From: Sphingomonadaceae bacterium
Lineage (GTDB): Bacteria; Pseudomonadota; Alphaproteobacteria; Sphingomonadales; Sphingomonadaceae
DNA length: 11,219 nt
Reading direction: 5' to 3'
Assembly (NCBI GenBank): GCA_019239785.1
Contig: JAFAZM010000254.1
Span: 1 to 11,219 of the forward strand
Below, one piece after another: positions 5,847 through 11,219 of the stretch. Each line of letters starts with the position of its first letter. The first letter of the stretch is position 1. Made by a program: the position numbers and the translations under genes. The notes under the pieces are model-generated. The model worked only from the letters and a program-made list of their open reading frames with translations. It searched no databases and was not told the DNA's origin.

Positions 5847-6866
5847 ATGTATCCAGGCGTTCACATTGCGAGGCTGATCCGGCGCTGCCGCGGCGCCTGG
5901 GCCGGGCTCGTGCTGCTGATCCCCGCCGCCTCCTGCGTGCCCGCGACCATGGCCAGGCCCGGCGAGGTCGCTTTGACCCAGGCCGAGATCCAGTCCTTCA
6001 CCGCGCCCTCGCCGCTGACCGCCGCGGCTGCGGGCGAAGGCAACAATGTCGGCCCCGGTCTCGCCTTCCTGGTCGGCGACCAGGCGCTGCGCGCCAATGC
6101 CGAGCTGCCGATCGCCGGCGGGGCACTGCAGCCGGCCGCCTCCTACGTCTTCGCCGGCCGCACCCCGCTCGACCGGATGCGCTCCCAGGATTGCCTCGCC
6201 CAGGCGGTCTATTACGAGGCGCGCTCGGAGAGCGAAGACGGCCAGCGCGCGGTCGCCCAGGTCGTGCTCAACCGGGTCCGCAACCCGGCCTGGCCGAACA
6301 GCGTCTGCGGCGTCGTCTACCAGGGGCCGCAGCGGCCCGGCGGCGGCTGCCAGTTCACCTTCACCTGCGACGGCGCGCTAGCGGTGCAGCCGGGCGGTGC
6401 CGCCTGGGCGACGGCGCAGCGGATCGCCGCCGAGGCGCTGGCCGGGCGCACCTATGCGCCGGTCGGCCTTTCCACGCACTATCACACCAATGCGGTGTTC
6501 CCCGCCTGGGCGCCGCAGCTGGTCAAGACTGCGACGATCGGCGCGCACATCTTCTACCGGCTGCCGGGCCTCGCCGGCGCGCCGGGATCCTTCTCCGACG
6601 CCTATTCGGGCAGCGAGCCGCTGCCGCACCCGACCTTCATCATGGCCGTGCGCCGCGCCGAGGGGCTTGCGCCCGAGCTCGCCGCCGCGACCGCGGCCGC
6701 TTCCTTCGCCCCGGCCCGCGCCGCGGCGCCGGCGCCCCCGCCCTCGGACATCCCGCAGCAGACGCGCTGGACCGCGACCAACCTGCCCGATTCCAACGTC
6801 CGCGAGGAGCATGCCCAATCCGGCCAGTGGCGGACCGACGCGCCGGCGGCGGTGACGGGACGGTAA
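5847..6866 (+). CDS. SleB-type cell wall hydrolase, probable lipoprotein
   Basis: A peptidoglycan hydrolase of the Hydrolase_2/SleB family (PF07486), the spore-cortex lytic transglycosylase fold that non-sporulating alphaproteobacteria also carry for wall remodelling. Residues 1-30 are a signal with two N-terminal Arg clusters, a hydrophobic core and a lipobox-like PAASC (Cys30). The catalytic domain covers about 112-240: DCLAQAVYYEARSESEDGQRAVAQVVLNRV with the presumed catalytic Glu124, CGVVYQG, GGCQFTFTCDG and LSTHYHTNAVFPAWA, all in the family order. The C-terminal ~75 residues are Ala/Pro-rich and probably disordered. The start at 5847 is chosen because it gives the complete signal sequence; its ribosome-binding site (GGCGGA) is weak. 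The gene is divergent from the UrcA gene and convergent with the FAD oxidoreductase gene, with a repeat-built terminator between them. Confidence 0.92.
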   Translation: MYPGVHIARLIRRCRGAWAGLVLLIPAASCVPATMARPGEVALTQAEIQSFTAPSPLTAAAAGEGNNVGPGLAFLVGDQALRANAELPIAGGALQPAASYVFAGRTPLDRMRSQDCLAQAVYYEARSESEDGQRAVAQVVLNRVRNPAWPNSVCGVVYQGPQRPGGGCQFTFTCDGALAVQPGGAAWATAQRIAAEALAGRTYAPVGLSTHYHTNAVFPAWAPQLVKTATIGAHIFYRLPGLAGAPGSFSDAYSGSEPLPHPTFIMAVRRAEGLAPELAAATAAASFAPARAAAPAPPPSDIPQQTRWTATNLPDSNVREEHAQSGQWRTDAPAAVTGR

Positions 6867-6897
6867 GACGAGAAGCGCAGCATGGGGGACACACTCT

Positions 6898-6981
6898 CCG
6901 TTCGCCCTGAGCCTGTCGAAGGGCTTTTCTTGCTCGCGGCAGAAGAGAAATAGAGGGCTTCGACAAGCTCAGCCCGAACGG
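6898..6981. repeat. inverted pair of small palindromic repeats (convergent terminator)
   Basis: Two copies of a REP-like unit face each other in the gap between two convergent genes. Copy A: stem GCCC (6904-6907) and GGGC (6921-6924) around the core TGAGCCTGTCGAA. Copy B, on the minus strand: stem GGGC (6975-6972) and GCCC (6958-6955) around TGAGCTTGTCGAA. Outside the stems both share CCGTTCG. Copy A is followed in the plus direction by TTTTCTT, and copy B in the minus direction by TCTATTTCTCTT, so each can end transcription coming from its own side: 31 nt after the hydrolase stop and 21 nt after the oxidoreductase stop. The same core recurs at 8117-8192. Confidence 0.8.
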
Positions 6982-7002
6982 TCGAGGTTTGGATGCCCAA
7001 TC

Positions 7003-8055
7003 TCATCCGATGCGGGTGAGCCGAGCCGCGGCTTTCGCCAGGCCCGGGACACCCGCCAAGCCCATCATCAGCCGCCGCCGCTTCCCTCTGGCCGCGAATC
7101 TCCGCAGCGCCTCGGCGATCGCGATCGGCCGCGCGGCACGGCGGGCGAAATTGCGCTGATAGGCCTCGGCCCCCTCCCCTGCCAGGCAGCAATGGGCGGC
7201 GGCGGCGCCGCTCGCCAAAGCGATGGCGATGCCGTCGCCGGCGAGGCTGGCGATCACCGCGGCCTGGTCGCCGAGCCGGTAGCAGCCGGGCGTCGTCGCC
7301 TCCGTGCGCCAGCCATAAGGCACGCCGGCCACCGCCTCCCAGCGCGAGGGCAGGTCCGGGCCGATCCGCTCGCCGAGCAGCGGCGCTTCATCGACCAAGG
7401 CGGCGAGCAGGCTTTCCGGATCGGCCATGCGCGTGCGGGTGACGGTCAGGCAAAGATTGGTCGCGCCATCCTCCTGGGCCAGCAGGCCGGCATAGCCGCC
7501 GTCGAACAGATGCAGCTCGATCGTGCCGGCGAGGTCCGGCAGCTCCGGCAGCGCCGCCCGCAGGCCGACCGAGACCGGCCGGTCGCCGATCGCGCGGGCG
7601 GCGCCGCGCAATTCGTGCTTGCCGGTGGCGAGGAAGATCGCTTCCGCCTCCATCTCCTCGCCGCCGTCGAGCCGCAGGCAGTTGCCGTCGAGCGCGCGCG
7701 CGGTCCGGCCGCGCAGCACCGCCGCGCCCGCTTCCTCCGCCATTGCGAGCAGGGCCGCGTCGAGCCGGCGGCGGGAGAGGCCGGCCGCCCGACGGGGCAG
7801 GTCGGCCTCCACGACGCGCTCGCGGGAGACCAGCCGCAGCCGCGTGATCGGCCGCGCCCCGAGCCGCGCCGGATCGAGCCCGAGCCGCTGCAGCGCCGCG
7901 ATCGCGTCCCAGCCGAGGAAGCCGCCGCAGACCAGGTCGCGCTCGCCGGGGCAGCGCTCGACCAGCACCGGCATCGCGCCGGCCCGCGCCAAAGTGATCG
8001 CCGCCGATGCGCCGGCGGGACCGCCGCCGACGATCAGCGCGGAGACTTCATGCAT
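7003..8055 (-). CDS. FAD-dependent oxidoreductase of the polyketide operon
   Basis: A 350-residue flavoprotein of the FAD-binding monooxygenase / geranylgeranyl-reductase-like group. The N-terminal Rossmann motif is ALIVGGGPAGASAA (6-19), with an acidic-end Glu33 (VLVER) expected to bind the ribose. A middle motif IFLATGKHELRG (140-151) resembles the family's second dinucleotide motif, and GCYRLGDQAAVIASLAGDGIAIALASG (257-283) is the FAD-phosphate motif. RRRL at 326-329 begins a basic, then hydrophobic C-terminal tail. The start ATG 8055 (MHEVSALIVGGG) is preferred to a GTG at 8073; AAGGG lies about 8 nt upstream. It follows the type III polyketide synthase on the same strand and probably oxidises or hydroxylates the product, as the SrsC-type flavoprotein does in the Streptomyces srs cluster; that role is inferred from position. 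A 118-nt palindromic repeat fills most of the 181-nt gap to the synthase. Confidence 0.88.
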   Translation of the reverse strand: MHEVSALIVGGGPAGASAAITLARAGAMPVLVERCPGERDLVCGGFLGWDAIAALQRLGLDPARLGARPITRLRLVSRERVVEADLPRRAAGLSRRRLDAALLAMAEEAGAAVLRGRTARALDGNCLRLDGGEEMEAEAIFLATGKHELRGAARAIGDRPVSVGLRAALPELPDLAGTIELHLFDGGYAGLLAQEDGATNLCLTVTRTRMADPESLLAALVDEAPLLGERIGPDLPSRWEAVAGVPYGWRTEATTPGCYRLGDQAAVIASLAGDGIAIALASGAAAAHCCLAGEGAEAYQRNFARRAARPIAIAEALRRFAARGKRRRLMMGLAGVPGLAKAAARLTRIG

Positions 8056-8095
8056 GCGACGGCCCTTGGGCACGGCGGCATAGGCTGCAATTCAT

Positions 8096-8213
8096 CCGCT
8101 CATCCTGAGTAGGGACTGAGCCTGGCGAAGGCCCGTATCGAAGGACCGCTCGAACGCCGTGCGTCCTTCGATACGCCGTTTCGACAAGCTCACCGGCTAC
8201 TCAGGATGAGCGG
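8096..8213. repeat. 118-nt nested palindrome made of two inverted REP-like units
   Basis: The outermost 17 nt are a perfect inverted repeat (8096-8112 with 8197-8213, reading CCGCTCATCCTGAGTAG inward). Inside lie two further copies of the small hairpin seen at 6898-6981: GGGAC/GGCCC around TGAGCCTGGCGAA (8112-8134), and on the minus strand GCCGG/ACGGC around TGAGCTTGTCGAA (8197-8175). The centre is a perfect 12-bp repeat, GTATCGAAGGAC (8135-8146) with its complement (8163-8174). The whole can fold into one long hairpin or two arms. It lies between the polyketide synthase stop and the oxidoreductase start, within the presumed operon. It looks like a composite of a dispersed sphingomonad repeat. 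Confidence 0.85.
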
Positions 8214-8236
8214 GTTCGCGGTTTCCTCCACTCGCT

Positions 8237-9307
8237 TCAATCGGCCCGCTCGAAATGGAAGCCCTCCGCGGCAAGGCCGGGGCCGAAGGCGAGCGCCACG
8301 CCCTTGCCGACGTCCGGCCGGCCGATCAGCTCGGAGAGGACGAACATCAGGGTCGAGGAGGACATGTTGCCGTAGCGGGCGAGGATGTCGCGCGAGGCGA
8401 ACAGGGCGCCCTGCGGCAGCTCGAGCCCCTTCTCGACCGCGTCGAGGATCGAGCGGCCGCCGGCATGGACGGCCCAGCTGTCGATCTCGTTCGCGCCCCA
8501 GCCATTGTAGAGGATTGCGCGCACCTCGTCTTTCTCCAGCGCATGCTGGATCCGGGCCGGCACCTCGCCGGACAGGGTCATCTCGAAGCCGGTGTCGCCG
8601 ATCTTCCACTGGATCAATTCCGCCGATTCCTCGAGCGCGAGCGAGAAGAGATGGCTCATCTCGAAGCCGCCCGGCTCGGAGGTGATCAGGGCCGCGCCGG
8701 CGCCGTCGCTGAACTGGAGCATTGCGAGCAATTGCTCGAGCTGCTGCGTCTCCTGCAAATGCAGGGTGCAGAGCTCGAGCGTCACCGCGAGCACGCGCGC
8801 GCCGGGCTGGGAGCGGGCGATATGGTGGGCGGTCCGCAATGCGCAGACCGCGGCATAGCAGCCCATGAAGCCGACCAGGGTGCGCTCGACATTGTCGAGG
8901 CCAAGCTGGCGGGCGATGATCTGGTCGATGCCCGGGGCGACGAAGCCGGTGCAGCTCGCGACCACGAGATGGGTGATGCCGTCGAGCGGGACCTGGGCGC
9001 GCAGCCGCTCGATCGCGCGCAGCGCAAGCTCCGGCGCCTCCTTCGCGTAGCGCTGCATCCGGGTCGAGGTCGGCGGCATTGCGGGATGATAGAAGCCCCC
9101 CTCCTGATTGTGCGGCCGTCCCCCCGGCGCCGGTTCGAGCACCGACCAGCGATGCTCGATCCCGGAGCGCTCGGCCATGCGCATGAACAATCTGCGCATC
9201 CGCGGATCCTCGACCTGGCCCTCGGCCCAGTCGATGAAGAGGCGGTGCACGTCGTGCTCGGGCACGACCCCCGCAACGGCGTTGATATAGGCGCGGCGGT
9301 CGGCCAC
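8237..9307 (-). CDS. type III polyketide synthase
   Basis: A chalcone/stilbene-synthase-like enzyme, 356 aa, that extends an acyl-CoA starter with malonyl-CoA and cyclises the chain, as a homodimer in the cytoplasm. The complete catalytic triad is visible: Cys150 in VGFMGCYAAVCALRTA, His281 in SWAVHAGGRSILDAV and Asn314 in RYGNMSSSTLMFVL. The CoA/cyclisation loop AFGPGLAAEG is at 340-349. LVVASCTGF (114-122) and FSDGAGAAL (199-207) are standard family segments. Length is within the bacterial range (350-390). The start is GTG 9307 with GGAGGAG 6 nt before it. Bacterial relatives make alkylresorcinols, alkylpyrones or tetrahydroxynaphthalene; the substrate cannot be read from these residues, but the paired flavoprotein downstream points to a modified phenolic lipid or pyrone. 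No methyltransferase gene is present between them. Confidence 0.95.
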   Translation of the reverse strand: MADRRAYINAVAGVVPEHDVHRLFIDWAEGQVEDPRMRRLFMRMAERSGIEHRWSVLEPAPGGRPHNQEGGFYHPAMPPTSTRMQRYAKEAPELALRAIERLRAQVPLDGITHLVVASCTGFVAPGIDQIIARQLGLDNVERTLVGFMGCYAAVCALRTAHHIARSQPGARVLAVTLELCTLHLQETQQLEQLLAMLQFSDGAGAALITSEPGGFEMSHLFSLALEESAELIQWKIGDTGFEMTLSGEVPARIQHALEKDEVRAILYNGWGANEIDSWAVHAGGRSILDAVEKGLELPQGALFASRDILARYGNMSSSTLMFVLSELIGRPDVGKGVALAFGPGLAAEGFHFERAD

Positions 9308-9313
9308 CTCAGG

Positions 9314-9320
9314 CTCCTCC
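9314..9320 (-). promoter_or_regulatory. strong ribosome-binding site before a GTG start
   Basis: GGAGGAG on the minus strand ends 6 nt before the GTG at 9307, which fixes this non-ATG start of the polyketide synthase. Confidence 0.75.
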
Positions 9321-9417
9321 CTGCGTCAGCGGCGTAATCCATTCCGATGACAACGCGGAGAAAAGGTTCCCGGACAGGGCAAGGACGGGGCTTGGATCCA
9401 CGCGGCTTTCCTTTCAG

Positions 9418-9467
9418 CCGGACGCCCCCGTACGCCCTACCACGCGCTACGCCGCTTCGGGGGTCCG
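9418..9467. repeat. imperfect hairpin in the polyketide synthase leader region
   Basis: GGACGCCCCCG (9420-9430) pairs with CGGGGGTCC (9458-9466) apart from an unpaired GC step. The 27-nt interior is itself rich in short self-complementary words such as GCGTA. There is no T-tract in either direction, so it is not an obvious terminator. The function is unknown. Confidence 0.45.
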
Positions 9468-9482
9468 TGGCAAGTTGAGACT

Positions 9483-9536
9483 GGGTTTGGCGAGCGGATC
9501 GCGAGGTGGAAGGCATGATCCATCTGCGCCAAACCC
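9483..9536. repeat. long imperfect hairpin, perfect 10-bp outer arms
   Basis: GGGTTTGGCG (9483-9492) and CGCCAAACCC (9527-9536) are exact complements. Further in, GGATC (9496-9500) pairs with GATCC (9518-9522), leaving a 17-nt loop, and a few bases between the two stems are bulged. It lies upstream of the polyketide synthase on its strand and shows no coding signal. It could be a leader structure or the remnant of a small transposed element. Confidence 0.55.
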
Positions 9537-9587
9537 GGAGAAGAGCAATTTCTTCCTCGGGCGGATTGGAGGCGTGGGCCTGTCTAA

Positions 9588-9710
9588 AAAGAAGAAGACC
9601 CTCATCCCAACCTTCTCCCGCGCGCGGGAGAAGGGGCGCGCCCGCGCGGGTCGTCCCTTTCTTACCCTCTCCCGCTCGCGGGAGAGGGCAGGGTGAGGGT
9701 CTTTTTCTTT
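9588..9710. repeat. composite palindromic repeat, second family
   Basis: A 123-nt element starts 11 nt past the stop of the amidohydrolase gene. Outer arms 9588-9604 and 9694-9710 are inverted repeats of 17 nt with one mismatch (ACCCTCA ends inward). Inside are two strong hairpins: a perfect 24-nt palindrome at 9611-9634 (arm CCTTCTCCCGCG) and a near-twin at 9665-9688 (11-bp arms CCCTCTCCCGC, 2-nt loop). On the minus strand the left arm reads GGGTCTTCTTCTTTTT, so the element probably also terminates the amidohydrolase transcript. I associate this CTCTCCCGC-type repeat with dispersed elements of sphingomonads and xanthomonads. It is unrelated to the repeats at 6898 and 8096. Confidence 0.8.
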
Positions 9711-9721
9711 CCTTCAAACGA

Positions 9722-11219
9722 TCAATGGCAGCGATGCCACCCCGGCCCATGCACGAAGCGCCCAGGCGTCGCCCCGGTGGGCTCGCCGTCACGCAGGACC
9801 TGGACGCCATTGACGAAGACGTGGCGCATGCCGACGGCATATTGGTGCGGCTGCGCATAGGTCGCGCGGTCGGCGATCGTGCGGGGATCGAAGATGGCGA
9901 GATCCGCATAAAAACCGGGCTGGAGCGCGCCGCGCCGGCCGATGCCGAGATTGGTCGCCGGAAGCGAGGTCAGCCGGCGGATCGCTTCGGGCAGGGGCAC
10001 CAGATGCTCGTCGCGGACGTAATGGCCGAGCAGCCGCGCGAAATTGCCGTAGGTGCGCGGGTGCGGATGCTCGTTGAGGAAGACGCCCTCGGGCGCGACG
10101 CTGGCCGCGTCCGAGCCGAAGCTGACCCAGGGGAGCTGGACCTGGCGGCGGACATTGTCCTCGTTCATCAGGAAGTAGATCGTGCCGACCCGGCTGCCGT
10201 CCTCGACGACCAGGTCCATCGCCGTCTCCTCGGGCGACTTGCCGCGCTCGCGGGCGACCTCGGCGAGGGTATGGCCGACATAGCGCCGCAGCGCCGGGTT
10301 ACGGAAATCGCTGAACAGCATCCCTTCCGGGCCGGCGCCGCGGAACAGATTCTCCCAGCCGACGCCCGGCCGATCCATCTCGGCGGCGACGCGGGCGCGG
10401 ATCGCCGGATCGCGAAGCCGGGCGATCCAGGCCTCGCGGCCGCCGGCCTGGACCCAGAGCGGCATCGCCGCGTCGAGCCCGGTCGCGCCCGCCGTATAGG
10501 TGTACATGTCGGCGCTGATCCTGAGGCCACGCGCGCGCGCGGCCTCGACCCGCGCGATCACCTCGGGCAGCCGGCTCCAATTGTCGCGGCCGCTCTCCTT
10601 CAGATGGTAGATTTCGGCGGGTGCGTGGGCGCGGCGGGCGATCTCGATCAGTTCGTCGACCGACTGCAGCAGGCGGTCCCCTTCCGAGCGCATATGGCTG
10701 ATATACATGCCGCCGCAGCGGCCCGCCTCGCTGACCAGGGCGACCAATTCGTCGGTCTCGGCGAAGCTGCCCGGCGCGTAGATCAGGGCGCTGCCGACGC
10801 CGAGCGCGCCTTCGTCCATCGCCTGGCGGACCAAAGCCCGCATCCGGGCGAGCTGGGCGGGGTTCGGATCGACGTCGCCTTCGCCGAGCTCGTGGACGCG
10901 GACGGTCGCGGCGCCGACGAAGCTCGCGACGTTGGGGGCGATGCCGCGGCGCTGCAGGAAAGCCAGATATTGGCCGAGCGTCGTCCAGCTGATCGGATAA
11001 TGGATGTCGCCCTGGCGGGAGAGCGCGAGCCGCTTCATCACCGGGTTGAGCGGCCCCATCGAATCGCCTTCGCCCATCACCTCCAGCGTGACGCCCTGGC
11101 GGATCTCGCTCTGGCTGCGCCCGTCCTGGATCAGGGATTCGGTGGACCAGCTCAGCATGTTGATGAAGCCGGGGGCCACAGCGAGCCCGGCCGCATCGAC
11201 CTCGCGCGCGCCCCTGCCT
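9722..11219 (-). CDS. D-aminoacylase-like amidohydrolase, N-terminus cut off
   Basis: An amidohydrolase-superfamily protein (Amidohydro_3, N-acyl-D-amino-acid deacylase branch). The frame is open at the right edge; 499 residues are visible and probably 40-60 are missing. The family framework is clear: VDAAGLAVAPGFIN, RQGVTLEVMGEG, GALGVGSALIYAPG, YISHMRSEGDRL, YHLKESG, ISADMYTYTAGATGLDAAMP, VSFGSDA, HPHPRTYGNFARLLGHYVRD, SLPATNLGIGRRGALQPGFYADLAIFDP and the C-terminal VFVNGVQVLRDGE. The family removes the acyl group from N-acyl-D-amino acids using zinc. Here the HTHD expected after PGFI is MLSW (11147-11158), and the NCG expected in the next strand is GEG (11063-11074 region), so three canonical metal ligands are absent, whereas the later His residues (SHMR, YHLK) and the catalytic-type Asp (GSDA) remain. 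The substrate is therefore uncertain. It is followed directly by the 9588-9710 repeat. Confidence 0.85.
   Translation of the reverse strand, partial: GRGAREVDAAGLAVAPGFINMLSWSTESLIQDGRSQSEIRQGVTLEVMGEGDSMGPLNPVMKRLALSRQGDIHYPISWTTLGQYLAFLQRRGIAPNVASFVGAATVRVHELGEGDVDPNPAQLARMRALVRQAMDEGALGVGSALIYAPGSFAETDELVALVSEAGRCGGMYISHMRSEGDRLLQSVDELIEIARRAHAPAEIYHLKESGRDNWSRLPEVIARVEAARARGLRISADMYTYTAGATGLDAAMPLWVQAGGREAWIARLRDPAIRARVAAEMDRPGVGWENLFRGAGPEGMLFSDFRNPALRRYVGHTLAEVARERGKSPEETAMDLVVEDGSRVGTIYFLMNEDNVRRQVQLPWVSFGSDAASVAPEGVFLNEHPHPRTYGNFARLLGHYVRDEHLVPLPEAIRRLTSLPATNLGIGRRGALQPGFYADLAIFDPRTIADRATYAQPHQYAVGMRHVFVNGVQVLRDGEPTGATPGRFVHGPGWHRCH

Noticed and set aside
7192..8112. Plus-strand open frame opposite the FAD oxidoreductase
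   Set aside because: Low-complexity Arg/Ala/Gln translation opposite a gene with clear FAD motifs.
9588..9710. CRISPR-like array because of the repeated CTCTCCCGC units
   Set aside because: Only two units, in palindromic form, without regular unique spacers or cas genes.
8782..9909. Minus-strand frame running from the polyketide synthase through the gap into the amidohydrolase
   Set aside because: It runs out of frame through two real genes and the palindromic repeat; its middle (PLPRAGEG-like words) is just the translated repeat.

Overview
The window looks like chromosome of a GC-rich alphaproteobacterium, most likely a sphingomonad (Sphingomonadaceae). The evidence is the very high GC, a UrcA-family gene, a type III polyketide synthase next to a flavin oxidoreductase, a SleB-type hydrolase, and two families of short palindromic intergenic repeats of a kind I associate with that group. 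I see no phage, plasmid, insertion sequence, CRISPR array, tRNA or rRNA.

Layout. (1) 1-1220, plus strand: the C-terminal part of a Mur ligase-family enzyme, then a small unrecognised lipoprotein. (2) 1239-2142: a minus-strand unknown gene (182 aa) with a strong terminator. Its upstream region, shared with the divergent next gene, carries a perfect operator-like inverted repeat. (3) 2143-4174, plus: a LytS/YehU-type four-helix membrane histidine kinase overlapping by 8 nt a LytTR response regulator, a classic translationally coupled two-component pair. (4) 4248-5493, minus: two separately terminated exported proteins, one unrecognised (210 aa) and one UrcA-family (118 aa). (5) 5847-6866, plus: a SleB/Hydrolase_2 cell-wall hydrolase with a lipobox. 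(6) 7003-9307, minus: a type III polyketide synthase followed by an FAD-dependent oxidoreductase, presumably making and oxidising a phenolic lipid or pyrone. (7) 9308-9721: a gene-free stretch full of hairpins. (8) 9722 to the right edge, minus: a D-aminoacylase-like amidohydrolase, cut by the window, that lacks several canonical metal-binding residues.

Most of the window is ordinary. The parts worth a second look are the intergenic repeats and two enzymes. Four copies of one small hairpin (constant 13-nt core, stems that change by compensating substitutions) sit in two inverted pairs on either side of the FAD oxidoreductase gene. One pair looks like a bidirectional terminator between convergent genes; the other lies inside the polyketide operon, where a methyltransferase gene is found in comparable clusters. 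The amidohydrolase and the Mur ligase both depart from their families' usual active-site signatures. I found no clear novel defence or mobile system.
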